A DNA stretch of 64,000 bases, taken from assembly GCA_003056425.1 (NCBI GenBank), contig PYVY01000001.1:462982-526981 (forward strand), given 5' to 3'. This DNA comes from Alteromonas indica. GTDB lineage: Bacteria > Pseudomonadota > Gammaproteobacteria > Enterobacterales > Alteromonadaceae. The notes under the pieces are model-generated. The model did no database searches. It was given only the letters and a program-made list of their open reading frames with translations, and was not told where the DNA came from. This document shows, piece after piece, positions 1-7,779 of this stretch (its first letter is position 1; each line of letters begins with the position of its first letter). The translations under genes and the position numbers were made by a program.

Positions 1-92
1 TGCAGCGTGAGGTGGAGGCCAAAGCACAGCGGCTCAAAGCTACGCGCACCGCCACAGAGCGTAGCGGTAATTTGCTCGACGAACAGGGTTAG
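1..92 (+). CDS. C-terminal end of an unidentified protein (partial, runs off left edge)
   Basis: Reading from base 3, an open frame of 29 codons enters from the left edge and stops at TAG 90-92. The tail is rich in Arg, Lys, Glu and Ala and ends LLDEQG, like a charged helical C-terminus. It would be convergent with the sensor kinase gene ending at 167. No family can be named from this little sequence and it could be a chance frame. Confidence 0.35.
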   Translation, partial: QREVEAKAQRLKATRTATERSGNLLDEQG

Positions 93-166
93 CTTCGCTG
101 CCCCTAGCGTGTGTTACAACCAGGCCCTATTCGCTGGCCAACGCTATTGCACTGAAGAAGGCAGGA

Positions 167-3100
167 TTAAACCGACCCAGCATATACCTGCTGATGACGT
201 TCTTGATACTGGCGTGGCGTTTCGTTAATTTCGGCTTTAAAACAACTGCTAAAATAAGATGGGGTACCAAAGCCTACATCATAGGCGACTTGCGTAACCT
301 GCCTTCCCTGTTGCAACATCGTTTTGGCCTGGTGCAAGCGATACGTCCGCAGTACATCAGTAAAATTCAAACCGAATAGCGTATTGAGTTTTCGCGATAG
401 TTGTCTCTCACTTATTGCCATCTTTGATGAGGCCAGGGCGCGGCCAAAATCTTCATCTTGAAAATGGTCTGCCAGTAATGTTAAAAAGCGCGTGTAAAAA
501 GCCTGCTCCCGGGCATTGGCAAAATTAGGCACTGAAAATGGTGCGCTGGGCAGCACAGGCGTTGCCGGATGAGATTGATATCGCTGTTGCAGGCTGAGCA
601 AGCTGCTTAGCGCATGCTGTAACTGAGTAATATTAAGGGGTTTGGCGACTAGCATGTCAATATTTGCATCACGGCTTAGTGTGGGCGGAACATCATCATT
701 TACCGCAGCCATTAATATAAATGGAATGGCACCCAGCGTAGGAGACTGCAACATTTGTCGACGTAATTCCACCCCACTGGTTTCAGGCATCCGATAATCA
801 CAAATGACCAAGGCCGGCTGAATCGTATGCATCAGGTCCAGTGCACTTTTCGCGTCCCCCGCTTCCAGACAACAATACTCCGTTGTCAGGATATCGGTGA
901 GATAGTCGCGTAAGGGTTCATTGTCATCCACTACTAATACCACCGGCTGTTGGGTATCATTTGCTTGTTGTAACACGCTGGGCGGCGTGTCTATCGGGTC
1001 GGGGGGCGTTACGGGTAAACCTGCTTTTTCGTCCAGCACCAACAAGGGTAAATACACACTAAAGCGGGCGCCTTTACCTGGTGCGGTATCGATGCCGATC
1101 CACCCAGTATTGGCATTGACTAACTCTTTAACTAACGCCAGTCCAATTCCCCAGCCGTGCGTAGTTTCTGCATCTGGTAATCGCGAAAAACGCTCAAATA
1201 TCAATGCCGCTTCTTGTTCTGTCATACCTGGACCGCTATCGGTTACTACAATAACCAACTGTAAGTCGCGACAACGAATATCCACTTCAATCGCGGCGCC
1301 GGGCGGTGAGTATTTCACAGCGTTTGATACCAGGTTGAACAAAATCTTCTCCAGTGAATCGCTCACCAGGTTAATTGTACCCTTCGCGCGAATCCGACTA
1401 ACTAATGACTGCTCGTGAAGCTCAGCCAAAGATGCCAGGTTGGCTAAAAAAGAAGGGAGAAATGAGGCAAGCTGATACGCTTGTCGAGGCCGATCTTTTA
1501 GGGTTTCTAACCGCTCTATTTCGAGTATCTGGTTTACCAGGGCATGCAAACGTTGCGCATTAGTATTAATTGTCTGAAGCCGGCGGGAATTATCCGCATC
1601 GTCAGGGTTAGCGATAATCTGTTGAATGGGACCAGTGATGAGGGTTAGCGGGGTTTGTAATTCGTGGGAGACGTTCACAAATAGCTGTTGCTTGCGTTCC
1701 AGCATGGCCCGAATATACACATTAGTAGACTCTAGCGCCGTTTGCTTTTCCTTTACCTGCCCCTTTAAGGCCTGGCCCTGTTTAGAGTACTGGCGGTAGG
1801 CCCATATAATGAGGTAACCCGCCAAGACACCGACCACCAGAGTATAGAAGGCGTAAGCTGCCGGGCTTAACCACCAAGGGGGCAACACCTTTATTTTCAG
1901 GCTGGTAACAGGCTGAGAGCTGGCGTCGGATTTTACTCTTGTCTCGAAAAGATAATTCCCATGAGCCAAGGATGAAAAAATAAGATTAGAGCTTGAAGAT
2001 TCTAATACTCGCCAAGTTGTAGATAGTTCTGTCATTCGATATTCTATACGCAAATAGGGATAGTCTATTAGGTTCGAAATTGCGAGATTAACTTCGGTCA
2101 TTACATGGCCATGCGCAATTTCAACAGAGGCTAACTGGGGCGAATTTTTACTAATCGGGATGTTTTCGAACTTTTCCGAGACAGATGAGAAACTTTGGAT
2201 GCCGAGTATATGAACTATATGCCGCTGTGCTTGCCATTTTTTTACATTGGTTAGCAACTTGTCATGATTTAACAAGTAGCTAAAATTATCTCCTATGACG
2301 ATGGTATGGCCTTTCGAACTATGAACAGAATCGTATTCGAAATCTACGTCACTTATACCAAAATTATTACCCAACTCTACGGTATACTTTGCATTAATAT
2401 CGAGAAAGTATAGCCCCTCGTTAGTCGCTACAATAAATTTGCCCTCTCTGATTTCACTAATACCTCGAATATAGGCACTTTTGAAAAAGCTCACTTCATT
2501 TTGTTTACCCTTGGCATCCACATATTTTAGACCTTCGCCGGACTCGCAAAGCCATAGCCGTGACGCACTATCTTCGTAGATACACGCACTACCCCAAACA
2601 AAACTATTTGCCTTTTTAGTTACTTTAAAGCGCGAATTACCATACCTAATAGAAAACACTCCATTCCCGTAGTCTCCTAAAAAGGTGCCTGATTTAGCGT
2701 ATCTGGATAATGCTCCAGCTTTTGACGATATGGCTAATTTCGCATAATAATTATTGTTAAAATACAAAATGTACCTACCTTGAGAAGTTACCAGAGTTAC
2801 ATAACTTCCTTCTGTGCTAATAGAGGTATCTATAATACGCACATTGTCCGATCCAAACTTGAGTAACGGGTAAGATTTCAAAACGGTATTGTTATTCGTA
2901 TCAATTACGAAAACTTTAGAATTTTCATCAACTAGCTTAACTTCGCCTGGTGTACTCTCTAAAAAAAATAATGTTCCATTAGAATCGACCTGTATGTCTA
3001 TAGTTTTATTTTCACTGATAGAGTGAAATGAAACCTGAGAAGGTGATGTATATAAGAAGAAATCTTCATTTAGAAAGTGAACATCAAATACCACCGATTT

Positions 3101-4147
3101 ATCTAAGCTTCTATTTATATTTATAAAACTAGTGGCGTCTGAGTTACTCGCGAGAGTAAATAAACCTCTTTGCGAATCACTCCCGTACATATTTCCATGG
3201 GTATCAAATTTAAGGTCTAGTACAATTTCTATAATACCTGAGGAAAAAACTGGACTAAAGATAGGGGGCGCCACCAATTTCCCCTTCTCTGTATCAACTT
3301 TATAGAGGCGTTCTGCTGCCACCAAGATTTCATTATCGGGAGTTAAAAAAACTTTTCTAGCAGGATAGATATCAGATGCGGAGTTTTTTACCTTTTCACG
3401 TTCTGTAATATGTTTATAGTCACCACTATGTATGTTCAGTATGTGAACACCCTTATCCGAGGCTATGTAGGCAATATCCTCAACTAAAATAAAACTGGTA
3501 AATTCTTCGACCTTATCCAGTAGTGGCTTTGGCATATAAGAAGTGACATCTTTGCTATTATGGTCTAGTGAGTACAAGCCCTTCTTCTGATCCAGCCACC
3601 AAATTGTATTTTTCTCTTCTGTATACAATACGTTAGCTATATTAGAGTTATCTTGATTAGTGAAGTTGGACAAAAAATAGGAATTTTCTGGGGTACTTCT
3701 ATCATAAACAAAAACAGATGAGGATAGCTGGATAATAATTATTCTCTCAGAAACAGAAAGATTCCAAATATCACTGCTAACAATTTTATCGTCAATCTCC
3801 ATTTTCTTAAGAAATTTGGAAAAGGGGTTATACAAATAGACGCCGTCCCCATACGCTACAAATGCGACGAGTTCTTCAGAGTATTGAATAACATTAGATA
3901 TATAGCTGCTTTCTAATATTGAATTAGACTTATCAATCTTTATTAGCTCGTGTCCAATCTTCCCGAAGAAACCATTCTCACTCCCCAACCACACTCCTTG
4001 CTCGTTAACATGAACGCTAGATATAACGCCTGTATTAAATTCCCCGAAAGTTTTGGAACTTTGCAGAGGCATTGTAACTTTTGCCCGAACACATAAGGAA
4101 ATACTAAACAATATTAAAATTAGGCCTGAAATAAAAAATTTACCCAA
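167..4147 (-). CDS. Hybrid two-component sensor/regulator: propeller, Y_Y_Y, histidine kinase, receiver and AraC HTH
   Basis: One-protein two-component system. Counting from the TTG at 4147, residues 1-23 form a signal peptide. Residues about 30-680 are propeller-type repeats, seen as recurring WLGSENG-, WLCESGEG- and ATNEGLYFLD-like strands. A Y_Y_Y-like domain lies at about 690-755 and a membrane helix at about 760-783. The kinase H-box SHELQTPLTLITGP has His828, followed by an ATPase domain with GWGIGLALV. The receiver domain has Asp1117 (CDYRMP), and an AraC-type HTH closes the protein. The domain order places the sensor in the periplasm and DNA binding in the cytoplasm. TTG 4147 is preferred over TTG 4168 because GGAG sits 7 bases upstream. 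The sensor half (about 1950-4147) is visibly AT-rich while the kinase half is near 50% GC. In known relatives (HTCS, mostly Bacteroidetes) the ligand is usually a glycan; here the divergent neighbour is a GG-leader peptide, so the ligand is open. Confidence 0.93.
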   Translation of the reverse strand: MGKFFISGLILILFSISLCVRAKVTMPLQSSKTFGEFNTGVISSVHVNEQGVWLGSENGFFGKIGHELIKIDKSNSILESSYISNVIQYSEELVAFVAYGDGVYLYNPFSKFLKKMEIDDKIVSSDIWNLSVSERIIIIQLSSSVFVYDRSTPENSYFLSNFTNQDNSNIANVLYTEEKNTIWWLDQKKGLYSLDHNSKDVTSYMPKPLLDKVEEFTSFILVEDIAYIASDKGVHILNIHSGDYKHITEREKVKNSASDIYPARKVFLTPDNEILVAAERLYKVDTEKGKLVAPPIFSPVFSSGIIEIVLDLKFDTHGNMYGSDSQRGLFTLASNSDATSFININRSLDKSVVFDVHFLNEDFFLYTSPSQVSFHSISENKTIDIQVDSNGTLFFLESTPGEVKLVDENSKVFVIDTNNNTVLKSYPLLKFGSDNVRIIDTSISTEGSYVTLVTSQGRYILYFNNNYYAKLAISSKAGALSRYAKSGTFLGDYGNGVFSIRYGNSRFKVTKKANSFVWGSACIYEDSASRLWLCESGEGLKYVDAKGKQNEVSFFKSAYIRGISEIREGKFIVATNEGLYFLDINAKYTVELGNNFGISDVDFEYDSVHSSKGHTIVIGDNFSYLLNHDKLLTNVKKWQAQRHIVHILGIQSFSSVSEKFENIPISKNSPQLASVEIAHGHVMTEVNLAISNLIDYPYLRIEYRMTELSTTWRVLESSSSNLIFSSLAHGNYLFETRVKSDASSQPVTSLKIKVLPPWWLSPAAYAFYTLVVGVLAGYLIIWAYRQYSKQGQALKGQVKEKQTALESTNVYIRAMLERKQQLFVNVSHELQTPLTLITGPIQQIIANPDDADNSRRLQTINTNAQRLHALVNQILEIERLETLKDRPRQAYQLASFLPSFLANLASLAELHEQSLVSRIRAKGTINLVSDSLEKILFNLVSNAVKYSPPGAAIEVDIRCRDLQLVIVVTDSGPGMTEQEAALIFERFSRLPDAETTHGWGIGLALVKELVNANTGWIGIDTAPGKGARFSVYLPLLVLDEKAGLPVTPPDPIDTPPSVLQQANDTQQPVVLVVDDNEPLRDYLTDILTTEYCCLEAGDAKSALDLMHTIQPALVICDYRMPETSGVELRRQMLQSPTLGAIPFILMAAVNDDVPPTLSRDANIDMLVAKPLNITQLQHALSSLLSLQQRYQSHPATPVLPSAPFSVPNFANAREQAFYTRFLTLLADHFQDEDFGRALASSKMAISERQLSRKLNTLFGLNFTDVLRTYRLHQAKTMLQQGRQVTQVAYDVGFGTPSYFSSCFKAEINETPRQYQERHQQVYAGSV

Positions 4148-4261
4148 TATGACGCTCCATGTCTCCAAATTGATAGCTACTTATAAAATTATACGACAAG
4201 CTAGCTATCGATTTCTTTGCGGCCATATTGTAAGAATATTTCAGTTATGAAGGAGAAACCA

Positions 4262-4456
4262 ATGAACTTTAGTATAAAACCTATAAAAGAGTTAACAGAG
4301 GATGAAATTAAAATGATTAGTGGAGGGACAACGTTATCTTACGGTAAAAACTTACAAGAAATAGATCCTTTTAGACCCCCAAAAGGGCCCCCAGATATGC
4401 TTACACCATCAGAAATTGCATACCCGCTCTTTGAGCGGCCTGTTGGTCATAAATAA
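4262..4456 (+). CDS. Small peptide precursor with double-glycine leader (bacteriocin/pheromone-like)
   Basis: A 64-residue ORF with AAGGAG 6 bases before its ATG. Residues 10-22 read ELTEDEIKMISGG, matching the leader type cut after Gly-Gly by peptidase-containing ABC exporters (class II bacteriocins, microcins, some signalling peptides). Cleavage would release a 42-residue product that is Pro-rich (eight prolines), starts TTLSYGK and lacks cysteines. It is not Gly/Ala-rich like most pore-forming bacteriocins. No C39-peptidase transporter or immunity gene lies nearby. It is transcribed away from the hybrid sensor, with about 115 bp between the starts, and its last 56 bases overlap the 3' end of the convergent HAD gene. 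Peptide signal, bacteriocin or remnant are all possible; secretion is inferred. Confidence 0.72.
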   Translation: MNFSIKPIKELTEDEIKMISGGTTLSYGKNLQEIDPFRPPKGPPDMLTPSEIAYPLFERPVGHK

Positions 4457-4913
4457 AATCACCTACATAAAGACAGCGTGAAGCGGGTATCTGCCATTGG
4501 TTGGCTACGCTTAATAAAGCCGTAGGATCTGGCTTTGGGGGAGCGTCTTCACGTGTAATTACCAACGAAATAGGTATTTGGTTATTGCTTATTTTAAGCT
4601 GGGTTGCAGCGATACTGTTTCGCGTAACAATCGCCATGGGCAGATTATGTTGGGTGGCCTCTGCTACCAGCTGTTGCCCCCGGCTAAGCCAGCGGGCTTG
4701 TTGGGCATCGGCCAGTTCCTGATCCAGAATATACTGATGGGCCAATTGTTGCTGGTGCGGATCGGTAAGGCTATCAATATGGATAAGAATATCTTGTTCT
4801 AGTGGACACTGCAGATGCGTTTTAATTGCCCGAAAATCGAGACTCGAGGCTACAAGCGTGCCGTCCAAATCAAAGATCACACCATCGACTTCGCTAAAGT
4901 TAATCCCCATCAT
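4401..4913 (-). CDS. HAD-superfamily hydrolase (possibly 3'-truncated)
   Basis: A phosphatase-like HAD protein of 170 residues. Visible motifs are I, FDLDGTLV with the catalytic Asp pair near residues 15 and 17; II, VTRNS; III, a Lys before PDP; and IV, GDFIYD. The cap is small (subfamily IA-like). It starts 6 bases after umuC ends, so it may be the last gene of the SOS operon, but its substrate is unknown. It ends abruptly after AQRAGMQFLMV, where relatives usually run some 20 residues further. That end lies inside the convergent GG-leader peptide gene, which suggests a recombination junction trimmed the tail. Confidence 0.85.
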   Translation of the reverse strand: MMGINFSEVDGVIFDLDGTLVASSLDFRAIKTHLQCPLEQDILIHIDSLTDPHQQQLAHQYILDQELADAQQARWLSRGQQLVAEATQHNLPMAIVTRNSIAATQLKISNNQIPISLVITREDAPPKPDPTALLSVANQWQIPASRCLYVGDFIYDQQAAQRAGMQFLMV

Positions 4914-4919
4914 AAAATG

Positions 4920-6179
4920 CTACTCACAGTTAATTATTGGTATATGACGCCAATTGGTGGTGTATTGTGGTGACAAAAACTGCCGTTTCATATGCCATGG
5001 TGCGTGCTGACCCTTGGCTGCCATGCCCAGGGTATTTGTGCCAAATTTACGGTTAATGGCATCCATGCAAGCCATTAGCGCCGGCGTGCGGGTTGAGTGC
5101 GTAAAAAGGTCTTTTTGCAACACTTTACTGTCGATAATATCTATCGCGCCGGCCCCGCACTTATGTAATAACATACCGCTTTCGAACAATTTTGGCGCCA
5201 ACTGGGTTAATGTGCCTACAATATCACGCGTGTCACTGGTGGGCTCCTCAAATGTATGTAATGTGGAGCGGTGAAAAGGGTCGTGCTTCGCAAACGGGTT
5301 AGCATGAGCGAAGGCGGTCAATGTTTTAACGCCACAATTTTGTTGTCGCAACTTTAACGCTATCCGTTCGCCGTGCCAGGCTAACGCTTGTCGAAGCGCT
5401 GATAAGCTGGTGACCGGCGCGCCAAACGCTCGGGTGGAGAAAAGTTGTTGTTTATTTAACGGCAGTGTATCCCAGTCCAGGCAAACTACGCCGTTAAGTT
5501 CTCTTACCGTACGCTCGACCTCGACAGAAAAATACTGCCGTAATTGCCGGGCACTCGCCTGGCTTAGCGCCCAGGCACTATGTATGTGCATAGCGTTTAA
5601 ACGGGCTGCCAGCCGTTTACCTATACCCCACACCTGCTGTACTTCCAGCTGCTTTAAAACCGCTTCAGTAGCTGTCGTATCTCTGAGTACCGATATCCCG
5701 CACTTGCTACCGAGTTGTTTGGCCGCAAAGCTTGCGGCTTTCGCGAGCGTGGGCGTAGCGCCTATACCGACACTCACCGGCAAACGTAGCTCGGTAAACA
5801 CGGTATCTCGAATCGCATTTGCATACCTTTCCCAACTCATCGTAGGCTGCCATCGGCGTAAATCTAAAAAGCATTCATCGATAGAATAAACATGCTGACG
5901 GGGGCCAAACCGACCAATTACCCGCATCATTTTGTTAGACAGATCGTCATACAGGGCATAGTTGGACGAACGGATAGTGGCGTTATGCCGACGCAGAATT
6001 TGTTCAGACTGGTAATAAGGTCCAAATTTTTTTATGCCCAGTTGCTTTGCTTCGTCACTTAACGCACAAATACAGCCATCGTTATTCGTTAATACCACTA
6101 GTGGGCGGCGCCGGACCGCAGGGTCGAAGACCTGTTCTGCCGAAGCATAGAAACTGTTTGCATCAATCAGCGCAAACAT
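4920..6179 (-). CDS. umuC: DNA polymerase V catalytic subunit UmuC
   Basis: Y-family translesion polymerase that acts with a processed UmuD dimer on damaged DNA. At 419 residues it has normal family length. Metal-binding residues are visible: Asp6 in LIDANSFYASAE, and Asp101-Glu102 in YSIDECFLDL, the same numbering as E. coli UmuC. A beta-clamp-binding peptide QKDLF lies at 355-359, followed by the C-terminal DUF4113 region with MAAKGQHAPWHMKR. The ATG overlaps the end of umuD by 13 bp, so the two are translationally coupled. Expression should be SOS-controlled through the LexA box at 6612-6627. Confidence 0.97.
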   Translation of the reverse strand: MFALIDANSFYASAEQVFDPAVRRRPLVVLTNNDGCICALSDEAKQLGIKKFGPYYQSEQILRRHNATIRSSNYALYDDLSNKMMRVIGRFGPRQHVYSIDECFLDLRRWQPTMSWERYANAIRDTVFTELRLPVSVGIGATPTLAKAASFAAKQLGSKCGISVLRDTTATEAVLKQLEVQQVWGIGKRLAARLNAMHIHSAWALSQASARQLRQYFSVEVERTVRELNGVVCLDWDTLPLNKQQLFSTRAFGAPVTSLSALRQALAWHGERIALKLRQQNCGVKTLTAFAHANPFAKHDPFHRSTLHTFEEPTSDTRDIVGTLTQLAPKLFESGMLLHKCGAGAIDIIDSKVLQKDLFTHSTRTPALMACMDAINRKFGTNTLGMAAKGQHAPWHMKRQFLSPQYTTNWRHIPIINCE

Positions 6180-6583
6180 TGCGACAGCTGCCGGGCAAAG
6201 CGGTGTAAACGGACTGACCTTACCACAATCCCCTCCACTTCAAACACATCTCCCTGATGCAGCTGATAGGCACGTTGACCTGTGCCCGGGGATAGTAATT
6301 GCTGCCGTTCCCGGTTATATAATTTACAGACAAAACTACCATTAAGGTTGGCTACCACTACATCCAGGGTGCCTGGTAATGCTGCCCGATCGACAATAAG
6401 TAAATCCCCATCGAAAATCCCTACGCCGGTCATAGAATCGCCCTTGGCTCGACCGATAAAAGTCGCAGTGGGATGCTCAATAAGCAACTCATCCAGGTTC
6501 AGGGCGAGCTCCCGGTACTCTGCCGCGGGCGACTCAAATCCATTAATACCTGCCTGCGCATAGACTGGAATAACTTTTAACAT
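6167..6583 (-). CDS. umuD: UmuD, Pol V accessory subunit and self-cleaving protease
   Basis: A 138-residue member of the LexA/UmuD S24 peptidase family. RecA filaments stimulate self-cleavage, giving UmuD' that binds UmuC. The scissile bond is probably Ala11-Gly12 in YAQAGINGFESPA. The catalytic dyad is Ser50 (GDSMTG) and Lys87 (VCKLYN), spaced 37 residues as in E. coli (60/97). The N-terminal arm is about 13 residues shorter than in E. coli. It is the first gene of the umuDC operon, starting 28 bases from the LexA box edge. Confidence 0.96.
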   Translation of the reverse strand: MLKVIPVYAQAGINGFESPAAEYRELALNLDELLIEHPTATFIGRAKGDSMTGVGIFDGDLLIVDRAALPGTLDVVVANLNGSFVCKLYNRERQQLLSPGTGQRAYQLHQGDVFEVEGIVVRSVRLHRFARQLSQCLR

Positions 6584-6611
6584 AACACCACTTCACCGGT
6601 TGCAATTTATA

Positions 6612-6627
6612 CTGTTTGTATATACAG
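6612..6627. promoter_or_regulatory. LexA (SOS) box shared by umuDC and yebG
   Basis: CTGTTTGTATATACAG is an exact CTGT-N8-ACAG palindrome, extended by TA and TA outside. It lies between the divergent umuD (start 6583) and yebG (start 6676), so one site can repress both SOS genes. Confidence 0.95.
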
Positions 6628-6675
6628 TATTTTGTGTAGCGCAATGAATGTCAACTTACAAATGTGGAGTAAATC

Positions 6676-6963
6676 ATGGCCATCACCGTTCAGTATGTAG
6701 TAACTCATAAAGAAGTGGAGAAACTAGTGACCACAGATAAAAAAGCCGCCGATCAGTACGATAAAATGCTCGATGCAGCGGATAATCTGGCAGGCTATTT
6801 AAGTGCTATGGGGGTCAAGCTGGAAGAGGATAAATTAGAAGAGCTGTCTATTATTTTAGCTAAAAATAAAGATGCGGTGAGCAAACTACTTAAAGGCGGC
6901 TCGCTGGAAAATGTACTTGAGGATAGCTCTGCGGAAGTAGTAAAGCTGCAGGCCAGCAACTAA
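6676..6963 (+). CDS. yebG: DNA damage-inducible protein YebG
   Basis: A 95-residue protein that lines up with E. coli YebG: an opening V-YVV motif, a Lys/Asp-rich DKKAADQYDKMLDAADNLAGYL segment, then LEELSIILAKNKDAVSKLLKGG. YebG is a small SOS-regulated cytoplasmic protein of uncertain biochemistry. GGAG precedes the ATG by 7 bases. Control by the LexA box 48 bp upstream agrees with the known LexA dependence of the family. Confidence 0.93.
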   Translation: MAITVQYVVTHKEVEKLVTTDKKAADQYDKMLDAADNLAGYLSAMGVKLEEDKLEELSIILAKNKDAVSKLLKGGSLENVLEDSSAEVVKLQASN

Positions 6964-7053
6964 ATACTATGGCTTGCCGGTATAACAGGCCGGCGCCATT
7001 GCTATTATTTACCCAGACTTGTTATAAATAGCCATAATATTGGTAAACAGTCG

Positions 7054-7779
7054 GTGGTTGTTCTGGCTATCTCTTTATCTGGCAGCAAAAACCTTGCGTG
7101 TTCGCGGGCCATTGAATTAACAAATATTTCCTTTTGTTATCCGGGGGCAAGCACCCCGGCGCTAACAATAGCCGATTGGCACGTGAACAAAGGCGAACAT
7201 GTCTTTGTGCAAGGGGCCTCTGGATCAGGGAAAAGTACATTACTGAATTTGCTGACCGGAACCCTGGTACCAGATAGTGGCAGTATCCGTTTGCTGGGTA
7301 AGGAGTTTTCAGCGTTAGCGGCAAGGCACAAAGACGGCTTTCGCGCCCGCCATATTGGCGTGGTATTTCAGCAATTCAATCTGATTGATTACTTATCAGT
7401 TAAACAAAATATTGCTACCGCGGCGTATTTTGCCGGTACGCTTAACCAACAAACTCAACGCAGGGCTACTGAGTTATTGCATAAGCTCGAGCTACCCGCC
7501 AATGTATTGTCTCGGCAAGCGGGGTCGTTAAGCGTGGGTCAGCAGCAAAGGGTAGCTATAGCGCGGGCGTTGATTAATGCCCCCGAACTGCTGATTGTAG
7601 ATGAGCCAACTTCTGCTTTAGATGCCAACGCAAGAGATGCCTTTATGCGCCTTTTGCTGGAAGTTGCAGATAGCAGTGCGGTGGTTTTTGTAAGCCACGA
7701 TGCAGGCTTAGCAACGTACTTTACGCGCCAGCAATCTATGGCAGAATTAACCGCGCAGTCGGTGCAAACAGTATGCTAA
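7054..7779 (+). CDS. ABC transporter ATP-binding protein (LolD/MacB-like)
   Basis: A cytoplasmic ATPase driving the permease encoded directly downstream (7-bp overlap). Walker A GASGSGKST is at residues 54-62, the Q-loop in GVVFQQFNL, the signature LSVGQQQ near 159-165, and Walker B LLIVDEPTSALD with Asp183. The class is the MacB/LolD/FtsE type that pairs with FtsX-fold permeases rather than importers. The only in-frame start before the conserved IELTNISFCYP is the GTG at 7054. No clear ribosome site is seen, so the exact start is uncertain. Confidence 0.9.
   Translation: MVVLAISLSGSKNLACSRAIELTNISFCYPGASTPALTIADWHVNKGEHVFVQGASGSGKSTLLNLLTGTLVPDSGSIRLLGKEFSALAARHKDGFRARHIGVVFQQFNLIDYLSVKQNIATAAYFAGTLNQQTQRRATELLHKLELPANVLSRQAGSLSVGQQQRVAIARALINAPELLIVDEPTSALDANARDAFMRLLLEVADSSAVVFVSHDAGLATYFTRQQSMAELTAQSVQTVC

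Noticed and set aside
921..1418. 165-codon plus-strand frame inside the hybrid kinase
   Set aside because: Antisense shadow of conserved kinase and receiver motifs on the minus strand.
7019..7053. Possible Zur box (GTTATAAATAGCCATAATAT) before the ABC genes
   Set aside because: Symmetry is poor and too few positions fit the Zur pattern; not reported as a site.
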